Shown: positions 51,729-61,574, counted from the stretch's first letter. The stretch: 64,000 nucleotides of DNA from Streptomyces sp. NRRL S-37 (GCF_000721605.1 NZ_JOIZ01000013.1:186001-250000); one strand, 5' to 3'. The notes: a model not told the origin generated them from the sequence alone. Numbers and translations are program-made.

Positions 51729-52457
51729 TCATACGTCGCCGTCCGTGCGCTGCCGCTGCAGCGCACGGGGGCAGGAGGCGGCGCTCGCCTGGGCGAGCAG
51801 CACGTGCATGCGCTCGGTGAGCTGGGAGACGTCGTCGGCGGGCGCGTGGAACGGCAGGCGCACGTCGCCGTCCGTGCGGAGGCGTTCGATGCGCAGGGTC
51901 AGTCCGTGCCGGTCGACGGCGAGCGGCTGGACGCGGACCGCGCCGTGCAGGCTGCCGTGGTCGACCAGCCGGGTCAGCCGTTCGACGGCGTCGGCGTGGC
52001 AGTCGGCGAGGTGGGTCAGCAGCCGGGCCTCGGCGGTGGCGAGCCGGTCGGGCTCGGCGGCGGCGAACTCCTCGACGTCGACGACCAGGGCGCCGGACGG
52101 CTGCCGCAGCACCACGCGCGTGGGCCGGAGGACGAGGTGCCCGTCCCGCACGGCGAACCAGCCGGCCAGCCACAGCCGGGCGCGGATCCGGTTGCGTACG
52201 GGGACGGGTGCCACGTCGGCGAACTCCAGTACGGCGGACGGCTCGCCGCGGGGCGCGCAGAGCGCGGCGGCGAGCAGGGCGCTGTCCTCGGGCACGTGCA
52301 GCAGCACCCGTCCGTCGTCGGTCACGCCGTGCGCGCCGACGAGCTTCTCCCGGGTGCCCTCCGCGGTCACCGTGCAGGACCACGCGGCGGCGAGCACCGA
52401 GCGGGCCCGCTGCGCCGCACCGGGCGCGGCCGTCCAGTCGTGCGTGTCGTCAGCCAT
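51729..52457 (-). CDS. DUF2470-domain protein under iron control
   Basis: A 242-residue protein. The N-terminal split-barrel-like part (VLAAAWSCTVTAEGTREKLV, SALLAAALCAPRGEPSAVL) and the C-terminal DUF2470 (LLTHLADCHADAVERLTRLV onward) recall the HugZ-type haem/iron utilisation fold. Haem handling or siderophore-related work is inferred from this and from the iron box just upstream of its ribosome site. ATG 52457 follows AGGAGG. No iron transporter is adjacent. Confidence 0.8.
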   Translation of the reverse strand: MADDTHDWTAAPGAAQRARSVLAAAWSCTVTAEGTREKLVGAHGVTDDGRVLLHVPEDSALLAAALCAPRGEPSAVLEFADVAPVPVRNRIRARLWLAGWFAVRDGHLVLRPTRVVLRQPSGALVVDVEEFAAAEPDRLATAEARLLTHLADCHADAVERLTRLVDHGSLHGAVRVQPLAVDRHGLTLRIERLRTDGDVRLPFHAPADDVSQLTERMHVLLAQASAASCPRALQRQRTDGDV

Positions 52458-52471
52458 CCCCGAACCTCCTC

Positions 52472-52490
52472 TTAGGTAAGCCTTGCCTAA
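52472..52490. promoter_or_regulatory. DmdR/IdeR-type iron box
   Basis: TTAGGTAAGCCTTGCCTAA is a 19-bp dyad: TTAGGTAAG against TTAGGCAAG (8 of 9) around a central C. This is the iron-box pattern of the DtxR-family regulators DmdR and IdeR. It sits just upstream of the ribosome site of the DUF2470 gene (start 52457), so Fe2+-regulator binding would repress it. Confidence 0.85.
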
Positions 52491-52672
52491 CCTACCGAAG
52501 ATCGGGGTGCGCGCCAACCGGGCCGCCCGATCTCCACGCGGCCTTTCCGGGCGCGTGGGGGCCGGACGGGGTGGGTCACGCGGCCCGGCGCTTGCCGGGT
52601 GTCTCCTCCGGAGGGGCCCGGAGGAGACACCTCCAGCCCTCCCGTACCGCCCTGCGGCACGACTGCCCGCGG

Positions 52673-52993
52673 CTACCGCACGTGAGCGAGGCGGTCCGGG
52701 CCGGCCAGGATGTACATGCCGGTGATGCGGTGGCCGGTGACGGTGACGGACATGACCGACCGGATGCGGCCGTCGACCACGCCGAGCAGTCCCAGGGAGT
52801 CGTTGACCAGGGCCGTCCGGCCGGTCACGGTGGTCAGCCGGCCGCCGAGGTTGCCGATGCCGTCGGTGCCGGTGCGGCCCCGTCTCCGCCAGGCCTCCTG
52901 GACGGCGTCCTCCGCCTCGGTCAGCGAGCCGAGCATGCGGTAGGCGACCGCCTCGAGGTGCCCGCGGTGCTCCTCGAAGCGCTCCGCCGGCAG
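52673..52993 (-). pseudogene. ECF sigma factor (SigJ-type) remnant with internal deletion
   Basis: From 52993 the minus strand reads LPAERFEEHRGHLEAVAYR, MLGSLTEAEDAVQEAW and IGNLGGRLTTVTGR, the start of an ECF sigma factor (region 2). It then jumps near 52816 into TALVNDSLGLLGVVDGRIRS and VTVTGHRITGMYILAGPDRL, the C-terminal NTF2-like end of SigJ-class sigma factors. Most of region 2, all of region 4 and half of the C-terminal domain are missing: about 107 residues remain of roughly 290. No good start codon is present. Confidence 0.78.
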
Positions 52994-53015
52994 TTCCCGG
53001 CCACGTTCACGGAAC

Positions 53016-53759
53016 TCACCGGGGAAACAGCTCGAAGGCGACCGCGGGCCGGTTCCCGAACCGCTTCCCCGTCTCCTCGGCGAAACCGGTCAGCAGACCG
53101 CGGGCGTACGCCTCCGGGTCCTCGTCGGTCAGCGCCTCGATGTAGGTCCGGTGCTCGAGCAGCGACGCGATCGCCCGCTCCAGCCCGTCCGTCACGTCCA
53201 CCGCGTGCGTGGGGCTGCCGGAACCGGCGACCGCCACCCAGCGGACGCCGTTCCAGGGTTCGAGGCCCCGCTCGGTCAACTCCGGGAAGATCCAGCGGTT
53301 GCCGGCGTCACCGGCCGCGTCGAGCACGGCCCGCCCGACGGCCACGTGGTCCGGGGTGTTCCAGTAGGTGCCGCCCCAGGTGTCCCGGTGGTTCAAGGTG
53401 ATCACCAGCTCGGGCCGGTACCGGCGGATCGCGGCGGCGATGTCCCGGCGCAGCGCGGGGCCGTACTCGACGACCCCGTCCGCGTGGTCGAGGAAGTCGA
53501 CCTCCGAGACGCCGACCACGGCCGCGCTCGCCCGCTGCTCGCGTTCCCTGAGCGGGCCGCACTCCGCCGGCTCCAGGGTGTCGATGCCCGCCTCGCCGCG
53601 GGTCGCCAGCACGTAGGAGACCTCGCGGCCGGCGTCGGTCCAGGACGCGATCGCCGCCGCGCAGCCGTACTCGAGGTCGTCCGGGTGGGCCACCACGGCC
53701 AGGGCGCGCCGCCAGTCGTCGGGCATGGGTGGGAGTTGACTGGTCGTCGGCTCGGTCAT
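53016..53759 (-). CDS. PIG-L family deacetylase
   Basis: A 247-residue Zn-dependent deacetylase of the GlcNAc-PI de-N-acetylase (MshB-like) family. It has ALAVVAHPDDLEYGCAAAIA (AHPDD), CGPLREREQRASAAVVGV, ITLNHRDTWGGTYWNTPDH with the family's His in the HVAV segment, and a short C-terminal region. It may deacetylate sugar derivatives, including mycothiol or bacillithiol-type intermediates. The start MTEPTTSQLPP follows a weak site. It ends just before the sigma factor remnant. Confidence 0.9.
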   Translation of the reverse strand: MTEPTTSQLPPMPDDWRRALAVVAHPDDLEYGCAAAIASWTDAGREVSYVLATRGEAGIDTLEPAECGPLREREQRASAAVVGVSEVDFLDHADGVVEYGPALRRDIAAAIRRYRPELVITLNHRDTWGGTYWNTPDHVAVGRAVLDAAGDAGNRWIFPELTERGLEPWNGVRWVAVAGSGSPTHAVDVTDGLERAIASLLEHRTYIEALTDEDPEAYARGLLTGFAEETGKRFGNRPAVAFELFPR

Positions 53760-53816
53760 GTCCGCAGACTAACCCGCCGTACCGGCATCCCGCCGGGTCC
53801 GCGCCCGGACCCGGAC

Positions 53817-55118
53817 TCACATCTCGTCGCGCGCCAGGGCGAGCAGCCGGTCCAGGACGCGGGGACCGCCGGCCCGGACGCCGTCGTGCTCGAACTCGTC
53901 GGTGACCCAGGTGCGCAGGCCTCGGATGGCGCGGGCCGTCTCCAGGGAGTGGGTGGTGTCGACGTACATGTCGTCGTGGTAGACGGCCGCCGCGGCCGGG
54001 ACCTCGTTGACGGCCAGGCGCGCCGGGTCGTACAGGGGTGTCCAGTCGGTGCGCGCGGCGAGCAGGTCGGCGGTCTCGCGCAGCGGGCGCAGCGCGGGGT
54101 CGCAGTCGAACATCCAGGGGTGAACGGTCTCGCCGGTGAACAGCAGCGGCTCGTCGCCGGCGAGCGTCTTGGCCGCGTCGAACCGCGGGAACTCCGCGCG
54201 CACACGCTCGGCCGACCAGGCGGTGGGGCGGGCGTCCTGGCCGTAGATCGCCTCGTGGACGAGTGCGTACAGCGGGTGTCCGGCGTACGACAGCAGGCCC
54301 TGTGCCTGCTCCTGGAAGGCGTCGGAGAGTTCGGGGCCGCCCGGGGTGCGGACGAAGGCGTCCTCCAGGAGGTGGTGCAGCCGGTGGCTGCCCTCGCCGC
54401 TGCCGAGCATCCGGCCGAGCGACTGGAACGCCTCGACGGTGAACCGGTAGCCGTTCGGGAGGACGACCTCGTGGGTGAGGAGGTGGTCGGCGATGCGGCG
54501 GGCGCGTTCGACGTCCTGCGGGTAGCGGGCGTAGTGCGCGGCGACCTTGCGCTCGACGCGCGGGTAGGCGGCCCGGTAGACGTCGTCGGCGTGGGCGTCG
54601 AGGGAGGGCAGTCCGCCGGTGATCAGGGCGGTGTCCAGGCCCTCGGGGGCGGTGGAGAGATAGGCGACGGTGCAGAAGCCGCCGAAGCTCTGGCCGAGGA
54701 CGGTCCAGGGGGCGCCGCCGGTCACCTGGGGGCGGATGGTCTCGCAGTCGCGCACGATGGAGTCGGCGCGGAAGCGGGTGAGGAAGTCGGCCTGTGCGGC
54801 GGGGCCGCCGCGCAGCGGGAGGGTCTGCCGGTTGGCGGGGGTGGAGGCGCCGGTGCCGCGCTGGTCGAGGAGCAGGACCCGGTAGTCCTCCAGGGCCCGG
54901 CCGAGCCAGGCCTGCTTCCCGACGAAACGGTTCGCCCCGAAGCCGGGGCCGCCCTGGAGATAGAGCAGCCAGGGCAGGTCCTGGCCGGCCTTGTCACTCG
55001 CGACGGCCTCACGCGCGTACAGCTCGATCGTCTCCCCCGAGGGGTCGTCGTGGTCGAGGGGCACGGTGAACCAGCGGTCGGTGAGGACCACGCCGGGCTG
55101 GCGGTAGCTGACGGTCAA
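53817..55118 (-). CDS. Alpha/beta-hydrolase, prolyl aminopeptidase-like
   Basis: A 433-residue alpha/beta hydrolase of the proline iminopeptidase type (S33). It has LLYLQGGPGFGANRF, LLLDQRGTGASTPANRQTL, the nucleophile elbow VLGQSFGGFCTVAYLS (GxSxG) and a cap region. The late Asp/His region includes PAAAAVYHDDMYVD and VTDEFEHDG. It probably releases N-terminal proline from peptides. The start is TTG at 55118, preceded by GGGAGT; no better in-frame start exists before the conserved sequence. The LacI regulator gene lies upstream. Confidence 0.85.
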   Translation of the reverse strand: MTVSYRQPGVVLTDRWFTVPLDHDDPSGETIELYAREAVASDKAGQDLPWLLYLQGGPGFGANRFVGKQAWLGRALEDYRVLLLDQRGTGASTPANRQTLPLRGGPAAQADFLTRFRADSIVRDCETIRPQVTGGAPWTVLGQSFGGFCTVAYLSTAPEGLDTALITGGLPSLDAHADDVYRAAYPRVERKVAAHYARYPQDVERARRIADHLLTHEVVLPNGYRFTVEAFQSLGRMLGSGEGSHRLHHLLEDAFVRTPGGPELSDAFQEQAQGLLSYAGHPLYALVHEAIYGQDARPTAWSAERVRAEFPRFDAAKTLAGDEPLLFTGETVHPWMFDCDPALRPLRETADLLAARTDWTPLYDPARLAVNEVPAAAAVYHDDMYVDTTHSLETARAIRGLRTWVTDEFEHDGVRAGGPRVLDRLLALARDEM

Positions 55119-55218
55119 CGGGACTCCCGGGACGAACGGATTGTCGGACCGTGACCCAGTTCAGCACATGTTCGTCCGGCCAACGAGCCCGGGATCATGG
55201 AATCTTGCGCAATGTCCG

Positions 55219-56244
55219 TCAGCGGGCCGTCAGGCTGGAGCGCCGGACCACCAGTTCCGGGCGGAGCACGACCCGGCGGTGCTCGTGCGGCTCGGCGGTG
55301 CTCCCGCCCTCGGTCTCCTCCAGCAGCAGCTCGGCCGCCAGGGCCCCCATGGTGACCGCGGGCTGCCGCACCGAGGTCAGCGGTACGGCGGCCGCGGCGG
55401 CGAACTCGATGTCGTCGTAGCCGACGATCGCGAGGTCGTCGGGGACGCCGACGCCGGCCGCGTACATCGCCTGGAGCACACCGAGGGCGAGCAGGTCGTT
55501 GGCGCAGAAGACGGCGGTGGGCCGGTCGGCGAGTCCGAGCAGGCGGGCGCCCGCGTCGCGGCCGGCGGCGACGTCGAGCCGCTCGGTGGGCAGTTCGCGC
55601 AGGTGGTCGGGGCCCAGTCCGGCCTCGGCGAGGGCGTTCAGGGCGCCGGTGCGGCGGTCCCGGACCTGGTTCAGTCCGGGCGGGCCGCAGACGTACGCGA
55701 TGGAGCGGTGCCCGGCGTCGACGAGGTGCCGCACCGCCAGCGCGCCGCCCGCGACGTCGTCCACGGAGACAGAGCACTCGGTGGTGCCCTCGGCGACCCG
55801 GTCGACCAGGACGAAGGGGATGCCGTGCCGGCGGAACGCCTCGATGTTGCGGCCGGTGGCGTCCGCCGGGGTGAGCAGCACGCCCCGCACCCGCTGTTCG
55901 GCGAAGAGGGAGAGGTACTCGGCCTCCTCGCCCGGGTTCTGGGCGCTGTTGCAGACCATCACGCCGAGTCCGGCCTCGCGGGCGGCGCGTTCGGCGCCGC
56001 GGGCGACGTCGACGAAGAACGGGTTGCCCATGTCGAGGACGAGCAGGCCCATGATGCGGCTGCGGCCGGCACGCAGCTGGCGGGCGGACTCGCTGCGCAC
56101 GTAGCCGAGCCGGTCTATGGCGGACAGCACCCGGGCCCGGGTCTCGGCGGCGACCGTGTCCGGGCGGTTGATCACGTTGGAGACCGTGCCGACGGACACT
56201 CCGGCGACGCGGGCGACGTCCTTGATACCCACCGACTGGGCCAT
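55219..56244 (-). CDS. LacI-family transcriptional regulator (probable rhamnose repressor)
   Basis: A 341-residue LacI/GalR regulator. The N-terminal DNA-binding domain is GIKDVARVAGVSVGTVSNVI; the ligand domain has RIMGLLVLDMGNPFFVDVA and DLAIVGYDDIEFAAAAAVPL. It lies directly downstream of the rhamnose import genes on the same strand and is the best candidate for binding the two operators in the 61.5-61.8 kb intergene. Sugar-bound release would induce the locus. It starts 249 nt after the mutarotase gene, so it may have its own promoter. Confidence 0.9.
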   Translation of the reverse strand: MAQSVGIKDVARVAGVSVGTVSNVINRPDTVAAETRARVLSAIDRLGYVRSESARQLRAGRSRIMGLLVLDMGNPFFVDVARGAERAAREAGLGVMVCNSAQNPGEEAEYLSLFAEQRVRGVLLTPADATGRNIEAFRRHGIPFVLVDRVAEGTTECSVSVDDVAGGALAVRHLVDAGHRSIAYVCGPPGLNQVRDRRTGALNALAEAGLGPDHLRELPTERLDVAAGRDAGARLLGLADRPTAVFCANDLLALGVLQAMYAAGVGVPDDLAIVGYDDIEFAAAAAVPLTSVRQPAVTMGALAAELLLEETEGGSTAEPHEHRRVVLRPELVVRRSSLTAR

Positions 56245-56493
56245 CGGGCAGGGACCTCCAGAAAGAGCGGGGCGACGCGGCGGGCCATCACACTACCGGC
56301 AGCGCCGCCCCTGAGCGGTCACGGTCAGGCGGGCAGCCTGAGGCCGACTACGTGCGGGGGGAAGGGTGTCGTACCGGTGGACTTCTCCCGGTACACGGCC
56401 GACGGCACCCCGTCCCGGGCGACGCGCGTGTCGGCGGCCCCTCGGCACCGCGCCGGCCGGGAGGGTGCGTCGTCCCATCGCGGGCCTCCGTCG

Positions 56494-56814
56494 TCAGGCG
56501 AGGTGGAAGACCTCGGTCAGCGGTGTCATCGCCTCGTCCGGCCGGGAGCCGTCGAGGGACTCGAAGAAGGGGGACATCTCGGCCTGCCAGCGGGCGTTGA
56601 CCTCGGTGGCCTCCATGCCCGCCTTGGCCGCCTCGAAGTCCTCGGTCTCCAGGTAGCCGACGAGGAGGCCGTCGTCGCGCAGGAAGAGGGAGTAGTTGTG
56701 CCAGCCGGTGGCCGAGAGCGCCTCGCACATCTCGGGCCACACGGCGGCATGGCGTTCGCGGTACTCGGCGATCCGGTCCTGTCGGACCTTGAGCAGGAAA
56801 CAGACGCGTCGCAT
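56494..56814 (-). CDS. rhaM: L-rhamnose mutarotase
   Basis: A 106-residue ferredoxin-like protein. MRRVCFLLKVRQDRIAEYRE with the His pair segment ERHAAVWPEMCEAL, then GWHNYSLFLRDDGLLVGYLE, match RhaM/YiiL. It interconverts alpha- and beta-L-rhamnopyranose. It ends the import operon: 31 nt separate it from the binding protein gene upstream. Size and sequence fit the family closely. Confidence 0.93.
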   Translation of the reverse strand: MRRVCFLLKVRQDRIAEYRERHAAVWPEMCEALSATGWHNYSLFLRDDGLLVGYLETEDFEAAKAGMEATEVNARWQAEMSPFFESLDGSRPDEAMTPLTEVFHLA

Positions 56815-56845
56815 GAAGTACCGCTCCTTCAGGGGGAAGTGGGGA

Positions 56846-57931
56846 TCAGAAGTCGAACTGGTCGATGTTCTCGGCGTTGAAGACGGTGGGCTTGCCGAGG
56901 TTGATCACGCCGTCCTTGCCGATGGTGTACTCGCCCATCGCGCCGGCCGTGAAGGTCTCGCCCTCCTTGCCGGTGATCTGGCCGGAGGACAGGGCGACGG
57001 CGGTGCGGGCGGCCAGCTCGCCGAGCTTGGCCGGGTCCCAGAGCTCGAACGCCTCTACGGTGCCGTTCTTGACGTACTTGCGCATGTCGTTGGGGGTGCC
57101 GAGGCCGGTCAGCTTGACCTTGCCCTTGTACTTGGAGCCGGACAGGTACTGGGCGGCGGCCTTGATGCCGACGGTGGTCGGGGAGATGATCCCCTTCAGG
57201 TCCGGGTACTCCTGGAGCAGGCCCTGGGTCTGCTGGAAGGACTGCTGGGCATCATCATTGCCGTAGGCGACCTTGACCAGCTTGATGTCCTTGTACTTGG
57301 GGTCCTTGAGTTCGTCCTTCATGAACTCGATCCAGGCGTTCTGGTTGGTCGCGGTCTGCGCGGCGGACAGGATCGCGATCTCGCCCTTGTAGTCGATCTG
57401 TTCGGCGAGCAGCTGCACCTCGGTGCGGCCCAGGTCCTCGCCGCTGGCCTGCGAGACGAAGGCGTTGCGGCAGTCGGGGGTGGTGTCGGAGTCGTAGGTG
57501 ACGACCTTGATGCCGTTCTTCATGGCCTGCTTGAGCGCGGTGCACAGGGCGCCGGGGTCCTGTGCGGAGACGGCCATGGCGTCGACCTGCTGCTGGGTCA
57601 GGGTGTTGACGTAGGAGACCTGGCCGGCGGTGTCGGTGGCGCTGGAGGGGCCGACCTCCTTGTAGGTGGAGCCCAGTTCCTTGACTGCCTTCTCGCCGCC
57701 CTTGTCGGCGCTGGTGAAGTAGGGGTTGTTGACCTGCTTGGGCAGGAAGCCGACGGTCAGGCCCTTCTTGGTGGCCGCGTTGGGGTCGGCCTTGCCGGCC
57801 GGGGCCGCCGCGCCGCCGCCCTCGTTCTTGACGTCCTCCTTGGTGGTGCCGCCGCAGGCGGTGGCGGCCAGGGCGAGCGAGGTGACGGCGGCGAGGGCCG
57901 CGCAGGTACGGCGGATGGATGCCTTGCGCAT
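56846..57931 (-). CDS. rhaS: Rhamnose ABC transporter substrate-binding lipoprotein
   Basis: A 361-residue lipoprotein with lipobox LALAATACGG and a periplasmic-binding-protein type I (ribose-like) fold: LTVGFLPKQVNNPYFTSADK, VDAMAVSAQDPGAL, GIKVVTYDSDTTPDC and KVKLTGLGTPNDMRKYVK. This is the RhaS group of sugar binding proteins. The ATG 57931 gives a correct signal peptide (MRKASIRRTCAALAAVTSLA). It lies 28 nt after the second permease gene. Confidence 0.92.
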   Translation of the reverse strand: MRKASIRRTCAALAAVTSLALAATACGGTTKEDVKNEGGGAAAPAGKADPNAATKKGLTVGFLPKQVNNPYFTSADKGGEKAVKELGSTYKEVGPSSATDTAGQVSYVNTLTQQQVDAMAVSAQDPGALCTALKQAMKNGIKVVTYDSDTTPDCRNAFVSQASGEDLGRTEVQLLAEQIDYKGEIAILSAAQTATNQNAWIEFMKDELKDPKYKDIKLVKVAYGNDDAQQSFQQTQGLLQEYPDLKGIISPTTVGIKAAAQYLSGSKYKGKVKLTGLGTPNDMRKYVKNGTVEAFELWDPAKLGELAARTAVALSSGQITGKEGETFTAGAMGEYTIGKDGVINLGKPTVFNAENIDQFDF

Positions 57932-57959
57932 GGTGGGTTCCTTAGAGGACGAGAAGGAA

Positions 57960-58973
57960 TCAGGGGGTGGCGGTGGGGGCCTTGGAGACCGGTGGTGACG
58001 CGGTGGCCCGGCGTCCGGCCCTCGCGACGGCGATCTGCCGGGCGACGCGCGGTCCGAGCACGGACAGCACCAGGAGCACACCGGTGACGACGATCTGCGA
58101 CTGCGCGGAGACGTCCTGGAGGCTCATCACGTTCTGCAGCGCGCCGAGCAGGAACACACCGGCGATCGCGCCGCCGAGCGTCCCCTTGCCGCCGTCGAAG
58201 TCGATGCCGCCGAGCAGTACGGCCGCCACGACGGAGAGTTCGAGGCCGGTGGCGTTGTCGTAGCGGGCGCTGGCGTAGTGCAGTGCCCAGAAGACGCCGG
58301 TGAGGGAGGCCATCAGGCCGGTCAGGGTGAACAGGATCAGCTTCTGCCGCTTGACGCGGATGCCGGCGAACCGGGCCGCCTCCTCGCTCGCGCCGACCGC
58401 GAACAGCGACCGGCCGAACGGGGTGGCGTGCAGGGTGACGACGGCGATGGCGAGCAGCACCAGGAAGGGCAGGAGGGCGTACGGGACGAACGTGTCACCG
58501 ATGCGTCCGGCGGCGAAGTCCAGGTACGGGGTGGGGAAGTCGGTCACCGCGTCGGAGCCGAGCACGATCTGCGCGATGCCCCGGTAGGCGGCCAGCGTGC
58601 CGATGGTGACGGCGAGGGACGGCAGTCCGAGGCGGGTCACCAGCAGGCCGTTGACCAGGCCGCAGACGACGCCGATGACGAGGCAGATCGGGATGATCGT
58701 CTCGATGGTCATGCCCTGGTTCCACAGGGCGCCCATCACCGCGCCGGACAGGCCGGCCGTGGAGGCCACGGACAGGTCGATCTCGCCGGAGACCACGAGC
58801 AGGGTCATGGGCAGGGCGATCAGCGCGATCGGCAGGGTGTTGCCGATGAGGAACGACAGGTTGAGCGCGTTGCCGAAACCGTCGACGGTGGTGAAGGACA
58901 GCAGCAGGACGACGACGAGCAGGGCGCCGACGACCGTGTCCCAGCGGACCGCGCGCGTGAGGGACTCAGGCAT
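57960..58973 (-). CDS. rhaQ: Rhamnose ABC transporter permease
   Basis: A 337-residue BPD_transp_2/RbsC-type permease with about 8-10 transmembrane helices and the EAA-like VGASEEAARFAGIRVKRQKL loop. Other family elements are LLVVSGEIDLSVASTAGLSG and LLGGIDFDGGKGTLGGAIAG. It works with the adjacent permease and the ATPase to import L-rhamnose. Its start overlaps the end of the upstream permease gene (8 nt), so the two are translationally coupled. Confidence 0.9.
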   Translation of the reverse strand: MPESLTRAVRWDTVVGALLVVVLLLSFTTVDGFGNALNLSFLIGNTLPIALIALPMTLLVVSGEIDLSVASTAGLSGAVMGALWNQGMTIETIIPICLVIGVVCGLVNGLLVTRLGLPSLAVTIGTLAAYRGIAQIVLGSDAVTDFPTPYLDFAAGRIGDTFVPYALLPFLVLLAIAVVTLHATPFGRSLFAVGASEEAARFAGIRVKRQKLILFTLTGLMASLTGVFWALHYASARYDNATGLELSVVAAVLLGGIDFDGGKGTLGGAIAGVFLLGALQNVMSLQDVSAQSQIVVTGVLLVLSVLGPRVARQIAVARAGRRATASPPVSKAPTATP

Positions 58974-60006
58974 GGCGGGCGTTCCTCTTCTTCAGGGCGG
59001 AGGCCACGCGCAGCGCGACGATCCGGTCGACCGCGATGGCGAGGATGAGCAGGATGCCGTTGATGGCGAGCACCCACACGGAGCTGACGCCGAGGGCGGG
59101 CAGCACGCTGTTGATGGAGGTCAGCAGCAGCGCGCCGAGGGCCGCGCCGTAGACGCTGCCGGAGCCGCCGGTGAAGACCACGCCGCCGACCACGACCGCG
59201 CTGACGACGGTGAGTTCGTAGCCGTTGCCGGTACTGGAGTCGACGTTGCCGAACCGGGCCAGGTACAGGGCGCCGGCGAGGCCGGCGAGGGCGCCGCAGA
59301 AGGTGTACGCGGCGAGGATCCGCTTGCGCACGGGGATGCCGGCGAGCCGGGCGGCCTCGGGGTTGGAGCCGAGCGCGTACAGCTCGCGTCCGCTGCCGAA
59401 GTGCTTGAGGTAGTACGCCGTCGCCACCAGCACCGCGAGCGCGATGAGCGCCAGGTAGGGCACGGCCGAGATGCCGCCGGAGCCGAAGTCGACGAACCCG
59501 CCGGGCAGGTCGGCGGCGGTGATCTGGCGGGAGCCGACCCAGATGGAGTCGATGCCGCGGATGATGTAGAGCGTGCCGAGGGTGACCACGAGGGCGGGGA
59601 CCTGGCCGAGGCTGACGAGCAGGCCGTTGAGCAGTCCGAAGCCGATGCCGAGCAGCACGGCGAGGGCGACGGCGACGACCGGGTTCCCGCCGCCCTGGAG
59701 GTAGGTGCCGGCGGCGAAGGCGCTGATGCCGAGGGTGGAGCCGACGGACAGGTCGACGTTGCGGGTGATGACGACCAGGGACTGGCCGGTGGCGACCAGG
59801 ACCAGGATGGTCGCGTTCAGCAGCAGGTCCTTGATGCCCTGTTCGGACAGGAACTCGCTGTTGCCGGCCTGGGTGACGGCGATCATCACCAGGAAGACGA
59901 CGAGGATGGCGAGTTCGCGCATCTTGAAGACGCGGTCCGCCAGCCGGGTGGCGCCGGCCTTCGGTGCCTCGGCGACGGGGGCTTCTCCGGGAGCGGCGAC
60001 CGTCAT
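58966..60006 (-). CDS. rhaP: Rhamnose ABC transporter permease
   Basis: A 346-residue RbsC-type permease with [39 protein letters not shown] and [20 protein letters not shown]. The ATG 60006 overlaps the stop of the ATPase gene (ATGA type) and is followed by a short disordered N-terminus. The membrane helices match the partner permease, and together they form the channel of the rhamnose importer. Confidence 0.9.
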   Translation of the reverse strand: MTVAAPGEAPVAEAPKAGATRLADRVFKMRELAILVVFLVMIAVTQAGNSEFLSEQGIKDLLLNATILVLVATGQSLVVITRNVDLSVGSTLGISAFAAGTYLQGGGNPVVAVALAVLLGIGFGLLNGLLVSLGQVPALVVTLGTLYIIRGIDSIWVGSRQITAADLPGGFVDFGSGGISAVPYLALIALAVLVATAYYLKHFGSGRELYALGSNPEAARLAGIPVRKRILAAYTFCGALAGLAGALYLARFGNVDSSTGNGYELTVVSAVVVGGVVFTGGSGSVYGAALGALLLTSINSVLPALGVSSVWVLAINGILLILAIAVDRIVALRVASALKKRNARHA

Positions 60007-61520
60007 GCGGCGGCCCTCCCCGTGGCTGCGGCCATCACGGTTTCCTCGGTGGCGTCGGTGCGGGGGATCTCGGCGGTGAGCCGGCCCTCGTGCATCACCA
60101 GCACGCGGTCGGCCATGCCGAGGATCTCGGGCAGGTCGGAGGAGATCATCAGGACGGCGACGCCGTCGGCGGCGAGCTGGGAGAGCAGCCGGTGCACCTC
60201 GGCCTTGGTGCCGACGTCGATGCCGCGCGTGGGCTCGTCGACGATCAGCACCTTCGGGCCGGTGGCGAGCCACTTGGCGAGGACGACCTTCTGCTGGTTG
60301 CCGCCGGACAGGGTGTTCACCGTGTCGGCGATCCGGGCGTACTTGACCTGGAGCTTGACGGCCCAGTCGCGGGAGCGGCTGCGTTCGGCGCCGCGGTCCA
60401 TCAGGCCGGCCTTCACGGTCGTACGGAGTCCGGTGAGGCCGATGTTCCGCTCGATGGACATGTCCATCACCAGGCCCTGGGCCCGCCGGTCCTCGGGGAC
60501 CAGGGCGAGGCCCGCGGCCATGGCCGTGGACGGGGCGCCGTTGGTGAGCTTGCGCCCGTCGACCTCGACCTCGCCGGCGTCCCAGCGGTCGACGCCGAAC
60601 ACGGCGCGGGCCACCTCGGTGCGTCCGGCGCCGACGAGTCCGGCCAGGCCGACGATCTCGCCGCGCCGCACGTCGAAGGAGACGTCGGTGAAGACGCCCT
60701 CGCGGGTCAGCCGGCGCACGCTCAGGGCGATCTCGCCCGGCGTGACGTCCTGCTTGGGGTAGAGCTCCTCGAGGTCGCGGCCGACCATGCGGCGGACCAG
60801 GTCGTCCTCGGTCATGCCCTCCAGCGGCTCGCTGGAGATCCAGGCGCCGTCGCGGAGCGTGGTGACCTGTTGGCAGATCTCGAAGATCTCCTCCAGGCGG
60901 TGGGAGATGAACAGCACCGCGGCGCCCTGCTCGCGCAGGGTGCGTACGACGCCGAAGAGGCGGGCGACCTCGCTGCCGGTGAGGGCGGCGGTGGGCTCGT
61001 CCATGATCAGGACGCGGGCGTCGAAGGAGAGCGCCTTGGCGATCTCGACGATCTGCTGGTCGGCGATGGACAGGCCGCGGGCCGGACGGTCCGGGTCGAG
61101 GTCGACGCCGAGCCGCCGCATCAGGGCGGCGGTCGCGTCGTGGGTGGCGCGGTGGTCGATCCGGCCGAGCGCCTTCCGGGGCTGCCGGCCCATGAAGATG
61201 TTCTCGGCGATCGACAGGTCGGGGAAGAGCGTGGGCTCCTGGTAGATCACGGCGATGCCGGCGTCGCGGGCGTCACCGGGTCCGTGGAAGACGACCGGCG
61301 CGCCGTCGAGCAGCACCTGGCCGGTGTCCGGACGGTGCACTCCGGCGAGCGTCTTGATGAGGGTCGACTTGCCGGCTCCGTTCTCGCCGGCGAGGGCGTG
61401 CACCTCCCCGGGGAACAGCTCCAGGGAGACGTCCCGCAGGGCGCGGACCGCGCCGAAGGACTTGGAGATGCCCTTCAGCGCGAGAACCGGGGCCGGACCC
61501 GTGTCGGACGGGTGGGTCAT
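60003..61520 (-). CDS. rhaT: Rhamnose ABC transporter ATP-binding protein
   Basis: A 505-residue protein of the RbsA/XylG type with two fused ATPase domains. Domain 1 (about 15-250): [27 protein letters not shown] and [11 protein letters not shown]. Domain 2 (about 265-500): a degenerate Walker [29 protein letters not shown] and [13 protein letters not shown]. Only the first site has a full Walker A, as in the family. It is the first gene of the minus-strand import operon. A promoter and an operator lie 40-100 bp upstream. Confidence 0.92.
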   Translation of the reverse strand: MTHPSDTGPAPVLALKGISKSFGAVRALRDVSLELFPGEVHALAGENGAGKSTLIKTLAGVHRPDTGQVLLDGAPVVFHGPGDARDAGIAVIYQEPTLFPDLSIAENIFMGRQPRKALGRIDHRATHDATAALMRRLGVDLDPDRPARGLSIADQQIVEIAKALSFDARVLIMDEPTAALTGSEVARLFGVVRTLREQGAAVLFISHRLEEIFEICQQVTTLRDGAWISSEPLEGMTEDDLVRRMVGRDLEELYPKQDVTPGEIALSVRRLTREGVFTDVSFDVRRGEIVGLAGLVGAGRTEVARAVFGVDRWDAGEVEVDGRKLTNGAPSTAMAAGLALVPEDRRAQGLVMDMSIERNIGLTGLRTTVKAGLMDRGAERSRSRDWAVKLQVKYARIADTVNTLSGGNQQKVVLAKWLATGPKVLIVDEPTRGIDVGTKAEVHRLLSQLAADGVAVLMISSDLPEILGMADRVLVMHEGRLTAEIPRTDATEETVMAAATGRAAA

Positions 61521-61562
61521 GAGGGCTCCTCGACGACGCCGACGGGAGGCCCCACGACGTCG

Positions 61563-61574
61563 TGAAAGGTTTCA
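61563..61574. promoter_or_regulatory. LacI-type operator TGAAAGGTTTCA
   Basis: A 12-bp near palindrome TGAAA-GG-TTTCA, one base from the TGAAACGTTTCA-type LacI consensus. It lies just downstream of the minus-strand -10 (61594-61589), overlapping the expected start region of the importer operon. Confidence 0.7.

Noticed and set aside
53151..55154. Long plus-strand frame opposite PIG-L and hydrolase genes
   Set aside because: Antisense shadow; the minus strand carries complete catalytic motifs.
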